From Enhygromyxa salina (GTDB taxonomy: Bacteria; Myxococcota_A; Polyangia; Nannocystales; Nannocystaceae), in NCBI RefSeq assembly GCF_000737335.2, contig NZ_JMCC02000049.1, positions 1 to 64,000 on the forward strand: a stretch of DNA of 64,000 bases, written 5' to 3'. Positions 18,069-27,239 of this stretch are shown piece after piece (positions within the stretch are counted from its first letter, which is position 1; every line of letters begins with the position of its first letter). The notes beneath the pieces are model-generated. The model worked only from the letters and a program-made list of their open reading frames with translations. It did no database searches and was not told where the DNA came from. Position numbers and translations under genes: made by a program.

Positions 18069-18632
18069 ATGGCCGACCCGCACCCCCCATTGATCTGGAT
18101 CGACATGGAGATGACCGGCCTCGACCCGGACACCGAGAAGGTGCTGGAGATCGCCACGCTGATCACCAACGCGGATCTCGAGCTGATCGCCGAGGGCCCC
18201 GAGCTGGTGATCCACCAGCCGGACGAGGTGCTCGACGCGATGGGCGAGTGGTGCGTCGAGCACCACGGCGCCAGCGGCCTGACCGAGCTCGCGCGCGCCT
18301 CGACCCTGACCGTGGAGGAGGCCGAGCGCCAGACCCTGGCCTTCGTGCAGGCCCACTGCCCGCCCGGTCAGTCGCCCCTGTGCGGCAACACGATCGGGCA
18401 GGATCGGCGCTTCTTGGTCCGCCACATGCCCGCGCTCGAGCGCTTCTTTCACTACCGCAGCGTCGACGTCACGACGCTCAAGGAGCTGTGCCAGCGCTGG
18501 TATCCCACCTTACCGGGGATCGCCAAGGCCGAGACCCACCGGGCGCTCGACGACATCCGCGAGTCGATCGCGGAGCTTCGCTACTACCGCGAGCACATGT
18601 TCGTGAAGACCACGGCTCACGCGGGCGCGTAG
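18069..18632 (+). CDS. orn: oligoribonuclease
   Basis: 187 residues, full length for Orn, a DEDDh 3'-5' exoribonuclease that clears di- to pentaribonucleotides (including pGpG from c-di-GMP breakdown) in the cytoplasm. Exo I WIDMEMTGLDPDTEKVLEIA supplies Asp and Glu, Exo II GNTIGQDRRFL an Asp, and Exo III HRALDDIRESI the His and Asp. The typical internal segments GEWCVEHH and CQRWYP are present. Its 3' end overlaps convergent queC by 16 bases. Confidence 0.96.
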   Translation: MADPHPPLIWIDMEMTGLDPDTEKVLEIATLITNADLELIAEGPELVIHQPDEVLDAMGEWCVEHHGASGLTELARASTLTVEEAERQTLAFVQAHCPPGQSPLCGNTIGQDRRFLVRHMPALERFFHYRSVDVTTLKELCQRWYPTLPGIAKAETHRALDDIRESIAELRYYREHMFVKTTAHAGA

Positions 18633-19345
18633 CGGGTTGGATCGGCGACGCCCGCCTGCTCGAACCCCGCCCGCCGCAGCGCGCAGCTCTCACACCGACC
18701 ACACGCCAGCTCGTTGACCGGGTCGTAGCAGCTGGTGGTCTGGGCGTAGTTCACCCCAAGCGCGACGCCGCGGGTGATGATCTCGTGCTTGTGCAGCTCG
18801 ATCAGCGGCGCGTGAATTCGCAGGGGATCCTGGCCCGCTCCAAATTTGGTGCCAAGGTTGGCCATGCGCTCAAACGCCTGAATGAACTCTGGCCGGCAGT
18901 CTGGGTAGCCCGAGTAGTCGACCGCGTTGACGCCCAGCCAGATGTCGCGGGCGCCAACGACCTCCGCCCACGCCAGCGCGTAGCTCAAGAACACGGTGTT
19001 GCGCGCGGGCACGTACGTGCTTGGGACGTCGACGTGTCCCGCCCGCGAAGCCGCGCTGGGCACCTCCAGCTCGCTGCCTGCGACCAGCGAGGTCGCGGGC
19101 GCGACGAGCTGGCCCAGCTGGCCGATCTCCAGCACCTGATGCGCGACGACCCCAAAGCTCGCGGCCTGGGTCGCGGCGCAGCGCAGCTCGTGGCCGTGGC
19201 GTTGCCCGTAGGAGAAGCTGAGCGCGTGGACCCGCTGCTTGGCCTCGCGCGCGGCGATCGCCAGGACCGTGCTCGAGTCCAGACCGCCGCTGAGCAGCAC
19301 GATCGCCGCAGCGCCCGGGGTTGGTGTTGTTGAAGCGTTCATCAC
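18617..19345 (-). CDS. queC: 7-cyano-7-deazaguanine synthase
   Basis: 242 residues. QueC converts 7-carboxy-7-deazaguanine to preQ0 with ATP and ammonia, in the queuosine pathway. The P-loop-like SGGLDSST is at the N terminus, FSYGQRHGHEL follows, and the C terminus carries a zinc motif ELACGRCESCALRR preceded by TTSCYDP. VPSTYVPARNTVFLSYALAWAE is characteristic. The start is one of two adjacent ATGs (19345 or 19342). A small lipoprotein gene ends 3 bases upstream on the same strand, so the two may be co-transcribed; no other queuosine gene is in the window. Confidence 0.95.
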   Translation of the reverse strand: MMNASTTPTPGAAAIVLLSGGLDSSTVLAIAAREAKQRVHALSFSYGQRHGHELRCAATQAASFGVVAHQVLEIGQLGQLVAPATSLVAGSELEVPSAASRAGHVDVPSTYVPARNTVFLSYALAWAEVVGARDIWLGVNAVDYSGYPDCRPEFIQAFERMANLGTKFGAGQDPLRIHAPLIELHKHEIITRGVALGVNYAQTTSCYDPVNELACGRCESCALRRAGFEQAGVADPTRYAPA

Positions 19346-19348
19346 GAC

Positions 19349-19660
19349 TCACAGACCCGAGGTACAAAAGTACGCGAACGACTCATTGCTGAAGCCCGGG
19401 TCGCACGCGCAAAACGGCATGTTGGTGTCGAGGTCGAGGCCGCAGCTTCCGTTGCCGCCGCAGTAGATGCCCTTGCAGGGATCAATTGGGTCGATGCAGA
19501 TCTGCGCTTCGGCCAGACACTGCACGCCTTGGATGCAGCTCCCAACCTGACACGACCCTCCCGGGTAACCGGGCGGCGGCTCTTTGTCCTCCACGTCGAA
19601 CCCGTGATAGCAGCCCACGCTTGCGAGCAGGACCCCAAGCAGTGCGGTGTGCAGGCGCAT
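19349..19660 (-). CDS. small Cys-rich (EGF-like) lipoprotein
   Basis: 103 residues from ATG 19660: MRLHTALLGVLLASVGC is a lipoprotein signal with lipobox. The mature part has many Cys in an EGF-like arrangement (CQVGSCIQGVQC, CIDPIDPCKGIYCGGNGSC, FCACDPGFSNE), expected to be disulfide bonded outside the cytoplasm. An upstream in-frame ATG at 19705 would bury the signal, so I rejected it. It lies 3 bases upstream of queC, probably by proximity rather than shared function. Confidence 0.7.
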   Translation of the reverse strand: MRLHTALLGVLLASVGCYHGFDVEDKEPPPGYPGGSCQVGSCIQGVQCLAEAQICIDPIDPCKGIYCGGNGSCGLDLDTNMPFCACDPGFSNESFAYFCTSGL

Positions 19661-19735
19661 GCGTGGCCAGAGACTACAAACCTGCGAGAAGTCCCGCCAT
19701 GACAAACAGCCCGCGGGGGTGGTAAAGCTCTGGGC

Positions 19736-20698
19736 GTGCTGGTCAACCTACCGGCGAGGCTCGTATGCGTGGGGCTGAGTTCGGCCCTGTTGATCTCGAG
19801 CCCCGCGCTCGCAAGCGGGCCAAACACGTGGGCCGACGCCACCACCGCGTTCACGAACGGCTTCACGCTGGGCCCGCGCGACGGCGACATCACGCCCGAC
19901 TCGGCCAACAGCGCGCGGTTTGACATCGAGCAGCAGGGCCAGCAGCTGTCCGAGTCTGGCGCGTACGAGCAGGCCGCCGAGCTGTACTGGTCCAAGGGGA
20001 TCGAGCTCGCCGACCCGGTGCTGATCGTCGCCGCGGCGGAGACCTGGCAGCAGCAAGCCGCGACGGAGCGCTCGATCGTCGCCGCTCAGACCGCGATCGA
20101 TCGGGTCCAGCTGGCGCTCGACATGCTGTACTTCTTGCGTGACAGCGCGAGCTCGGCGAGCTGGCAGCCGCTCGCGCCGGAACACCTCCCGGTGGTGATC
20201 AATCGCGCGCGCGCGGTGGTCACCAACTCGGAGGCGCTCATCGCCAAGATCGAGGCCGAGCAAGCGGCCGCTGCCGAAGCCGCCGCCGCGCCCGAACAGC
20301 CCCCGCGCAAACAACGAGGCCCCGCCAAGCCGGGGACCGGACTGATCGCGGGCGGCAGCGCGGCGATCGTGCTTGGCCTTGGCGGCGCTGGGCTCGGCGT
20401 CGCCGGGTTGGTGCTTGGCGGTCAGGCGCAGGCCGACGTCGAAGATCCCACGGTCTACGAGCCCGAACACAGCGAAGCGCAAGCACGGGGTCGAACCGCC
20501 AACACCCTCGCGGGCGTTGGCGTTGGCGTCGCGGTCGTCGGGATCGTGGTTGGGGCGGCGTTGATCGCAATCGGCCAGAAGAAGCGCAAGCAATCCCCCA
20601 GCGCGGCAACGGCCCAGATCACGCCCACGCTCTACTGCGCTGGCCCGCTCGGGCGCGACTGCGCCGGCGCCGGGTTGAGCATCCAAGGAAGGTTCTGA
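19736..20698 (+). CDS. exported protein with C-terminal membrane segments
   Basis: 320 residues from a GTG start. The signal peptide (LVCVGLSSALLISSPALA) is followed by a helical domain with AYEQAAELYWSKGIELADPVLIVAAAETWQQQA, a TPR-like pattern. An Ala/Glu coiled stretch and a Pro/Lys linker precede two Gly/Ala/Val-rich hydrophobic segments (GGSAAIVLGLGGAGLGVAGLVLGG and LAGVGVGVAVVGIVVGAALIAIG). This layout is familiar from myxobacterial envelope proteins of unknown role. The next gene starts 4 bases after its stop, so they form a two-gene unit. Confidence 0.75.
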   Translation: MLVNLPARLVCVGLSSALLISSPALASGPNTWADATTAFTNGFTLGPRDGDITPDSANSARFDIEQQGQQLSESGAYEQAAELYWSKGIELADPVLIVAAAETWQQQAATERSIVAAQTAIDRVQLALDMLYFLRDSASSASWQPLAPEHLPVVINRARAVVTNSEALIAKIEAEQAAAAEAAAAPEQPPRKQRGPAKPGTGLIAGGSAAIVLGLGGAGLGVAGLVLGGQAQADVEDPTVYEPEHSEAQARGRTANTLAGVGVGVAVVGIVVGAALIAIGQKKRKQSPSAATAQITPTLYCAGPLGRDCAGAGLSIQGRF

Positions 20699-20702
20699 GT
20701 CC

Positions 20703-21092
20703 ATGCCGTCGCGTCAGCTGTTCCGGCTCTTCGTCCTCAGCCTCGCTTGCGCCCTCGCGCCGAGCCGCGCCCACGCAGCCGAAGAGTGTGGGCCATACGC
20801 GTGCATCTCGGGCGCCGCCTGGGCGTCTGGCGAGCAGCTCGACGACGCCGCGCGCAAGCGCGAGGCCAAGCGCAACCGCAAGCACAAAGACGTTCAGCTG
20901 AGCGTGCAGGTGGCCAACGGGCGGGGCAGCGTGTTCGTGGATGGCGTGTGGATCGCCCCGGTTCCGGCGCTGTATGTGCCGATCAAGCCGGGCAAGCATG
21001 ATCTGGAGGTCCGCGATGGCGATCGGGTCCTCGCGCGCGGGGTGCTGACAATCCCCAAGAAGGGCGGCGAAGTCTCCGTCCGCGTGTTCTGA
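20703..21092 (+). CDS. exported small protein with PEGA-like beta domain
   Basis: 129 residues with a clear signal peptide (LFVLSLACALAPSRAHA). A Lys/Arg-rich stretch is followed by a C-terminal beta domain (VQLSVQVANGRGSVFVDGVWIAPVPALYVPIKPGKHDLEVRDGDRV) resembling a PEGA domain, a surface-associated fold. It lies directly after the exported TPR-like protein and before a strong hairpin, so it is probably the end of that operon. Confidence 0.65.
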   Translation: MPSRQLFRLFVLSLACALAPSRAHAAEECGPYACISGAAWASGEQLDDAARKREAKRNRKHKDVQLSVQVANGRGSVFVDGVWIAPVPALYVPIKPGKHDLEVRDGDRVLARGVLTIPKKGGEVSVRVF

Positions 21093-21164
21093 GCGCGCTG
21101 GGTCTCCGACGGGGTGCGAAGACGCGGAATGCCGGCGCGGACTTGGTGCCGTTGTAACGACAGA

Positions 21165-21186
21165 GGGCCCCGCGCTTGCGGGGCCC
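21165..21186. terminator. GC-rich hairpin between convergent genes
   Basis: A perfect 9-base stem (GGGCCCCGC pairing with GCGGGGCCC) with a 4-base GCTT loop. It lies 72 bases after the plus-strand PEGA-like gene and 54 bases before the end of the minus-strand lipoprotein gene. There is no T tract, so it is a plausible bidirectional transcription end rather than a textbook Rho-independent site. A weaker hairpin (CCCCGTA at 21223-21229 with TACGGGG at 21242-21248) overlaps the stop of the minus-strand gene. Confidence 0.55.
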
Positions 21187-21240
21187 GCTGATCAGTATGG
21201 TCCCGTGGTGGTCCCGGGATGACCCCGTATGATCACATGA

Positions 21241-21966
<726 letters not shown>

Positions 21967-22007
21967 GGCGGTCAGGTCGCGCAGTTCGCTGCCCGCAGTG
22001 AACCAGT

Positions 22008-22059
22008 CTACGAAGCCGTCCGCAAGCGGGCGAGAAGCCCACGCCCGAGCTGAAAACAG
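22008..22059 (-). repeat. dispersed ~51-base repeat, copy 1
   Basis: Read on the minus strand it starts CTGTTTTCAGCTCGGGCG, then GGGCTTCTCGCCCGCTTGCGG and ends near CTTCGTA. It matches 49157-49208 (plus strand) with only about five differences, including one inserted base. Both copies contain a short hairpin (GGGCG pairing with CGCCC around GGGCTTC). Copy 1 lies in the gap between a lipoprotein gene and a decayed gene. Confidence 0.6.
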
Positions 22060-22193
22060 ATTGCCGAGCAGGCGATCAGACCCAGGCGAGCGAGTCACGG
22101 GGTCCCAGCGGCGCCACTCGCCGCTGAAATCGCGGTAGAGTTCGCGCTCGCCCGGAACATGGTGCCTGGTCGAGGACAGCAGGAATTGAAGCG

Positions 22194-22643
22194 TCAGCTT
22201 GCGTCCACACGACGGTTGACCAGATATTTTGAAGGCTCGGCTCGAATTCGTGTTTCGGCAGATAGACCCAATGCGACACGTAGTCGTGAGCTTGTGGTCG
22301 AGCGTCGTCGCCTTGGCGATCCGGGCCTTGATCTGCGCAATATGCCGAATTCCACGGTAGCTGGTGCCCAGCGTGACGGTCTTGTAGAGCTTCACGCTGG
22401 ACGAATGCGGAGACACAGGAGCTTCGAGGATACGCACGATCATCTGTCCGCGAATCTTGGCCGATCCCCACGAGCCCTTCATCATGCCGAAGCTCATCAC
22501 CAAATAGCGGCGCCCGTCGGCCGCGTGCAGTGGCACGGCGCGGGCGTCGTCTCCGGCATGGTCATCGTGTCAGAGCCAGTGCAGCCGAAGCACAGCGCGA
22601 GCACCCAGCTGGCGGCGGCGCGTCGGCGTGCTGCCTGGGTCAT
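22194..22643 (-). pseudogene. frameshifted lipoprotein gene
   Basis: From ATG 22643 the sequence reads MTQAARRRAAASWVLALCFGC, a lipoprotein signal with lipobox, then TGSDTMTMPETTPAPC, and meets TGA codons near 22501. A second frame then carries the plausible stretch RRYLVMSFGMMKGSWGSAKI ... TSYRGIRHIAQIKARIAKAT; a third carries HDYVSHWVYLPKHEFEP; the first frame resumes with EPSKYLVNRRVDAS and a TGA at 22194-22196. Each piece has coding-like third positions, so the simplest reading is one ~150-codon gene with three compensating indels. Assembly errors are an alternative. The original function is unknown. Confidence 0.5.
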
Positions 22644-22726
22644 GCGCGACGGTACCACGACGCCCTCACCACGGCTGACTCACGGGCAGCTGGCCAGGGC
22701 CAGCGGGCGATCTGTCGACGCGCGGC

Positions 22727-23085
22727 TCAGCAACGCACGGCGACGGCACCGATGATGTCGCCGTGACAGCACTCGTAGGCAGTCGCGGCGTCGACGAACA
22801 CCTCGAAGTCGAGACCACCCGCGCTGACCATGCCCACCTGCCCACGGCCAGGTCGAGCTCAGCGTCGCCGCTGACGCCAATGAACCCCGCGGCGTCGGTC
22901 ACCAACATGCTCGAGGTGTCGCGGATCCCCGCGCAGTCGGTTTGAAACTCGAAGGCCAAGGATGCCGCCCTGTAGCTGGCGTAGACGCGCTTGAAAGCGA
23001 CGAGCACGAGGCTCTGATCGTCGTGCTCGCTACCCAGGGTGCACCCGACCCGCGCCGCCCGCGGGCGCCAAGCGTGAGCCCCCAC
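22727..23085 (-). pseudogene. frameshifted small gene of unknown function
   Basis: A GTG at 23085 opens a frame reading GCTLGSEHDDQSLVLVAFKRVYASY ... EFQTDCAGIRDTSSML ... GFIGVSGDAELDLAVG. The coding-like pattern then moves to another frame, MVSAGGLDFEVFVDAATAYECCHGDIIGAVAVRC, ending in TGA at 22727-22729. A single indel near 22830-22850 would join them into a protein of about 118 residues with several Cys. The start is uncertain. Together with the neighbouring decayed gene it fills the gap before the tryptophan dioxygenase gene; nothing else was seen there. Confidence 0.4.
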
Positions 23086-23145
23086 ATACCCCGCCGCCCA
23101 GACAAGCTCGCACAGCGCCCGCCCTCGTGGCAGCGTTGGGAAGTG

Positions 23146-24273
23146 ATGGCCGCCAAGCCCACGACCTACTGGGACTACATCCAAGTCGAGCAGCTCCTCG
23201 CCCTCCAGAAGGGACTGGGCGAACACGAGGATGAACAGACCAACGACGAGGTCATGTTCATCACGATCCACCAGATCGACGAGCTGTGGTTCAAGCTCGC
23301 CCTGCGCGAGCTCGTCTCGATCCGCAACCTGTTCGCCGCCCAGCACGTCGCGGAGCAGTCGCTGTCCAGCGCGGTCCGGGGCCTGCGTCGCACGGTGTTG
23401 CTGTTCAAGCAGATCACCACGCACTTCGAGCTGATGGAGACCCTCACGACCCGCGACTACTTGGCGTTTCGTGACAAGCTGGCGCCGGCCAGCGGGTTTC
23501 AGTCGGCGCAGCTGCGCGAGATCGAGATCCTCATGGGCCTCGAGGCCAGCGAGCGGATCCCGCTTGGCCACGAGTCGTACCTGCGCGCGCTGCAAAACGC
23601 CGACGGCAGCGACTCGCCCGCGTCGCGCCGCGTGCGTGCGCGGCTCGAGGACCAACCCAGCCTGCGCGCCGCGCTCGACGACTGGCTGCACCGCACGCCC
23701 ATCCACGGCTCGCTGCCCGACGACCCCAACGACGCCGAGCACGTGCGCGAGACCATCGAGGCGTTCTTGCAGGCGCACGTGCAAGAGATCGATCGGGGCC
23801 GCAAGCAAGCGATCACCGACGCGATGACCGACAAGGACCGCGAGCGGCTCGACGCCCGCTACGAGCGTGAGATCGCCAGCGCGCGGGCGTTCTTGCTGGC
23901 CAATGATCTGGAAGACGCGAGCGACGAGCAACGCCGCAGGCGCTCGCGGATCCGAGCCTCGCTGCTGTTCATCGAGAGCTACCGCGAGCTGCCGTTGCTG
24001 GCTTGGCCGCGCGAGATCCTCGACTCGATCGTGGCGCTCGAGCAGTCGTTCTTGGTGTTCCGTCAGCGACACGCACGCATGGTCGAGCGCGTGATCGGGC
24101 GACGCACGGGAACCGGCGGCTCGGCGGGCGTGGAGTACCTGGATCAGACCGCGCTGCAGTACCGGGTGTTTCGTGACGTCTGGGCCGTGCGCACGCTGTT
24201 GCTGCGCGAGTCGGCGCTGCCCAAGCTCGGCGACGCGACCTACTACGGCTTCGCGGGTGGGCGCGACGGGTGA
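23146..24273 (+). CDS. kynA: tryptophan 2,3-dioxygenase
   Basis: 375 residues. A cytoplasmic heme enzyme that opens the indole ring of L-tryptophan to N-formylkynurenine. The N terminus TTYWDYIQVEQLLALQKGL and the segment DEVMFITIHQIDELWFKLALRELV are the family's signature heme/substrate region; FELMETLTTRDYLAFRDKLAPASGFQS follows, as in characterised enzymes. I chose ATG 23146, preceded by GGGAAG; the frame is open ~200 bases upstream but that stretch lacks family sequence. The stop is shared with the start of the next gene (GTGA), so the two are translationally coupled. Kynureninase and formamidase are not in the window. Confidence 0.94.
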   Translation: MAAKPTTYWDYIQVEQLLALQKGLGEHEDEQTNDEVMFITIHQIDELWFKLALRELVSIRNLFAAQHVAEQSLSSAVRGLRRTVLLFKQITTHFELMETLTTRDYLAFRDKLAPASGFQSAQLREIEILMGLEASERIPLGHESYLRALQNADGSDSPASRRVRARLEDQPSLRAALDDWLHRTPIHGSLPDDPNDAEHVRETIEAFLQAHVQEIDRGRKQAITDAMTDKDRERLDARYEREIASARAFLLANDLEDASDEQRRRRSRIRASLLFIESYRELPLLAWPREILDSIVALEQSFLVFRQRHARMVERVIGRRTGTGGSAGVEYLDQTALQYRVFRDVWAVRTLLLRESALPKLGDATYYGFAGGRDG

Positions 24274-25439
24274 CCGGCACCAAAGGTCCCAAGGTCGCGG
24301 TCGTTGGTGGCGGGACAATGGGGCTGGCCACCGCCTGGGCGCTGGCACGCCGGGGCGCGCAGGTCGAGCTGTTCGAGCGCCACGGGCACATCCACACCCA
24401 CGGCGGCCACAGCGGGCACACCCGCGTGATTCGCCACGCCTATCACGAGGGCTCGGACTACGTCGGGCTGGTCAGCCGCGCCGACGAAGAGTGGGCCCGC
24501 TTGGGTGCGCGCGTGAGCGAGCAGCTGCTGGTCCGCTGCGGTCTGCTCGAGTTTGGGCCCGGCGACGATCCTGCGTTCGCAGCCGCCCTCGCGGCGCTGC
24601 GCGAGCACGAGATTCGCCACGAACTGATCGACGCCGCCACGGCGCGCGCCCGCTACGGGTTTGAAGTCCCAAGCAGCTGGCCCGCGTGCCTGTCACCCGA
24701 CAGCGGCTACTTGCGCGTGAGCCCGTGCCTGACCGCGCTGCGGGACGAGGCGCAGGCTCACGGCGCGACCTTGCGGTACCAGGCCCGCGTCCGCGAGCTG
24801 GCCTTGGGTGGCGATCGTCCTCGGCTGCTGCTCGACGACGGCACCTGCGTCGCAGCCGATCGGATCGTCGTCTCGGCGGGCGCTGGCTCGGGGGATCTGC
24901 TGGGCCCCACGCTTGACCGGGCTCACACCTTCGAGCGGCTGCAAGTGCTGCGTCGCGTGCTCGCGTGGACGCGACCCGCCGAACACCTGCGCCCGCACAT
25001 GCGATCCCTGCCCGTCTGGGCCGCGTTCGTGCCCGAGGGCTTCTTCTACGGGTTCCCCGACAACGACGAAGGCATCAGCGGGTTCAAGCTCGCGTGCCAC
25101 AGCTCGAACGATCCCGCGCTCGCGTACATGTACGAGCCGGTCGATCCCGAGCGGGTTGACCGAACAGTCCACGACCTGGACCTGCAGCCATTGCGGGCGT
25201 TCTTGGCTCGCTATCGACCCGACGCGGGCGAGATCGCGGCGACGGTCACTTGCCTGTACACCAACACCCGCACCGAAGACTTCTGGATCGACCACCACCC
25301 CAGCGACAGCCGGGTCGTGATCGCAACAGGCTTCTCGGGCCACGGGTTCAAGTTCGCGCCCGTGGTCGGCTTGGCGGTCGCCGACCTCACGCTCGAGGGC
25401 CACAGCGATCTGGCGCTCGAACGCTTCGGCTACTCATGA
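24270..25439 (+). CDS. FAD-dependent amine oxidase of the monomeric sarcosine oxidase / N-methyltryptophan oxidase family
   Basis: 389 residues from a GTG overlapping the dioxygenase stop by 4 bases. The N-terminal dinucleotide fold VAVVGGGTMGLATAWALARRG is followed by GGHSGHTRVIRHAYHEG, characteristic of the MSOX/MTOX family, and a C-terminal VTCLYTNTRTEDFWIDHHP whose Cys is at the site of covalent FAD attachment in that family. Members oxidise N-methyl amino acids (sarcosine, N-methyltryptophan, pipecolate), giving formaldehyde or imine plus peroxide. Coupling to tryptophan dioxygenase makes an N-methyltryptophan-like or other tryptophan-related substrate plausible; that is inference. Confidence 0.9.
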   Translation: MTGTKGPKVAVVGGGTMGLATAWALARRGAQVELFERHGHIHTHGGHSGHTRVIRHAYHEGSDYVGLVSRADEEWARLGARVSEQLLVRCGLLEFGPGDDPAFAAALAALREHEIRHELIDAATARARYGFEVPSSWPACLSPDSGYLRVSPCLTALRDEAQAHGATLRYQARVRELALGGDRPRLLLDDGTCVAADRIVVSAGAGSGDLLGPTLDRAHTFERLQVLRRVLAWTRPAEHLRPHMRSLPVWAAFVPEGFFYGFPDNDEGISGFKLACHSSNDPALAYMYEPVDPERVDRTVHDLDLQPLRAFLARYRPDAGEIAATVTCLYTNTRTEDFWIDHHPSDSRVVIATGFSGHGFKFAPVVGLAVADLTLEGHSDLALERFGYS

Positions 25440-25531
25440 CCCCCACACAGACCTTGAACTTGGCCGACTGCAGCCGCTTCGCGTCTGGTCGCTTCGCTCC
25501 TCGGGGCCGTTTGTTCGCATCCGCATGTGTG

Positions 25532-25548
25532 GCCCCCCAGAAGGGGGC
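25532..25548 (+). terminator. possible weak hairpin after the dioxygenase-oxidase pair
   Basis: GCCCCC at 25532-25537 pairs with GGGGGC at 25543-25548 around a 5-base loop, about 90 bases after the oxidase stop. There is no T run. It may mark the end of the two-gene unit; the rest of 25440-25599 shows nothing coding. Confidence 0.35.
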
Positions 25549-25599
25549 TCTGAACGCGTTCGAACGCTCACCCGACGCCGGGGCGGCTAGCGGACTGTG

Positions 25600-26121
25600 T
25601 CAGTAGCCGGGAAAACTGCCGCGATCGTTCGAATTTTGCGTGCTCGACTGGCCTGCCGAGCTGTTTTGTTTGGTGTCCTCAGCTGGCTTGGCGGCCGGTG
25701 GCACGCTGAGCTGGCCGCCGCTTGGCGGGGTGGATTGGCCAACGCCCGGCGCTGACGTTGTGGGGCTGACCGCCGCTGGACTCGTGGCAGGGCTCGCGGC
25801 TTCGGGCTTGGGCTTGGCGATGGGCCCCCGATTTTTGCGAGCCATGCGACGGATCATGCGACGCAGGGATTTGGCGATTGCGTGGCCGGTGGGCAGGACG
25901 ACCCCGACGGCTTCACCACCCTCGCGCTGGACAACGATGGTGTGCGAACCGACGACGAGGCGAATGCTCTTTTCTTCGGTGCGCTTGAAAAGGTCGAGCG
26001 CGCCATCGAGGACCGGATGCCAGTTCTGGTCGCCGCGGTATTCGCGCGATGTCGCTTCGACGACAACAGCCTCAATGCCGGCTGCAATGGCGAGGTGATC
26101 GATATTGGCTAGAAGACTCAT
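25600..26121 (-). CDS. hypothetical protein with Ser/Pro/Thr-rich tail
   Basis: 173 residues. The N-terminal ~95 residues (MSLLANIDHLAIAAGIEAVVVEATS ... EEKSIRLVVGSHTIVVQREGGEAVGVVLPTGHAIAKSLRRMIRRMARK) form an alpha/beta unit ending in a basic helix, reminiscent of small roadblock-like domains but not certain. The rest is a disordered Pro/Ser/Thr/Ala tail ending NSNDRGSFPGY. No signal peptide is seen. It has one of the strongest ribosome binding sites in the window, so it is probably well translated. Confidence 0.7.
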   Translation of the reverse strand: MSLLANIDHLAIAAGIEAVVVEATSREYRGDQNWHPVLDGALDLFKRTEEKSIRLVVGSHTIVVQREGGEAVGVVLPTGHAIAKSLRRMIRRMARKNRGPIAKPKPEAASPATSPAAVSPTTSAPGVGQSTPPSGGQLSVPPAAKPAEDTKQNSSAGQSSTQNSNDRGSFPGY

Positions 26122-26127
26122 GGGTTA

Positions 26128-26136
26128 CCCTCCTGG
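26128..26136 (-). promoter_or_regulatory. strong Shine-Dalgarno of the tail-rich hypothetical protein
   Basis: On the minus strand CCAGGAGGG lies 6 bases before the ATG at 26121. Most genes here lack a clear site, so this near-perfect one stands out and fixes the start. Confidence 0.75.
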
Positions 26137-26352
26137 GAAATGCGGGCTTTTCGCAGACCCCCCAGAGCATGGCCCAGATTTATAGCGGCGCCAGTGGAGC
26201 CGGGGACCTAGGGACGGGGGGAGCGTCGATGGATGTCGGCACGAATTACCCGCGCCAACACAATCGCAGTTGTTGACTACGTGACACGCATTGACGGCGT
26301 TACAGATGGGTCTTTTTGCCGACCGATTCGGGTGGCCCCGAGCGGATGCCGA

Positions 26353-27129
26353 TCAGCCACGAAAGCTAACGCCGGAGCGGTCACGCCGTAGGGTTAGGAG
26401 CCCAACTTCCGGACGCGACGCGACACGCAGCGGGCTGACGGCCGCTCCAACGCCGTGCGTGACGTGGAGCCACGGACCGTGCTGATCGTAGCGGCACAGG
26501 CCCCTCAGGTGCCGAAGACCGAGCTTCGCCATCAGGGCGTCGGTCATGCCTGGGACGTAGATCTGGCCGCCGTGCGTATGGCCGCTGACACACAGATCCA
26601 CGTGCTGACCAAGCTCGAGCACTTCGCCAACGCTCTCTGCTTGGTGTGCCAGCAGCACGCGGGTTCCGAGCTCGGGGACGCCACGCATCGCCTCTGCCGG
26701 ACGGTGGCGGCGGGTCACGGGATCGTCAAAACCGATCACATGCAGCGGCGCGCCACGTAAATTCAGCGTGCGATGGCGGTTGTCGAGGTGCGTATAGCCA
26801 ACGCCCTCGAGCTCACGCGTGACCTGTTCGGCGTCGACCAAATGATCATGGTTACCCAGCACGAAATATGTGCTGTCGACCGGCAACCCCGTGAGCAACC
26901 TACCGAGCCGCGCGAGCGGGGCCGGGCGACGACTGGCGAAATCACCCGTGAGAAGACACAGATCTGGCGAGGCCTCGGCGAGCAGTCCAACCGCGTTGCG
27001 GATCCGCTGGTCGGGCGTGACGATGCCAACGTGGACGTCGCTCACATGACCGATCCGAAGACCATCATGGTTGGGATCGAGCTTGGGGATCCACACGGTC
27101 CACTCGCGCAGACGGACCTCGGTGTCCAT
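26353..27129 (-). CDS. calcineurin-like metallophosphoesterase (YaeI/YkuE type)
   Basis: About 258 residues from ATG 27129 (MDTEVRLREWTVWIPKLD); the frame continues to 27270 but that part is Arg-rich and unlike the family. All metal-binding motifs are present: IGHVSDVHVG, LLTGDF, VLGNHDH, LLAHQAE and CVSGHTHGGQIYVPGM. The arrangement matches membrane-associated phosphoesterases such as YaeI/YkuE, possibly acting on lipid or nucleotide phosphodiesters; the substrate is unknown. It is divergent from the symporter operon, with an inverted repeat between them. Confidence 0.88.
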   Translation of the reverse strand: MDTEVRLREWTVWIPKLDPNHDGLRIGHVSDVHVGIVTPDQRIRNAVGLLAEASPDLCLLTGDFASRRPAPLARLGRLLTGLPVDSTYFVLGNHDHLVDAEQVTRELEGVGYTHLDNRHRTLNLRGAPLHVIGFDDPVTRRHRPAEAMRGVPELGTRVLLAHQAESVGEVLELGQHVDLCVSGHTHGGQIYVPGMTDALMAKLGLRHLRGLCRYDQHGPWLHVTHGVGAAVSPLRVASRPEVGLLTLRRDRSGVSFRG

Positions 27130-27239
27130 CCCCACCACACGCCGCACGGCCTGTGAGCTGCGCCTAGCGAACCTGGATGTGTTGGTCAGCCGCGAAGCAG
27201 CCACGACGACAACATGCCTGGCATTTGCGCGCGCGCAAG

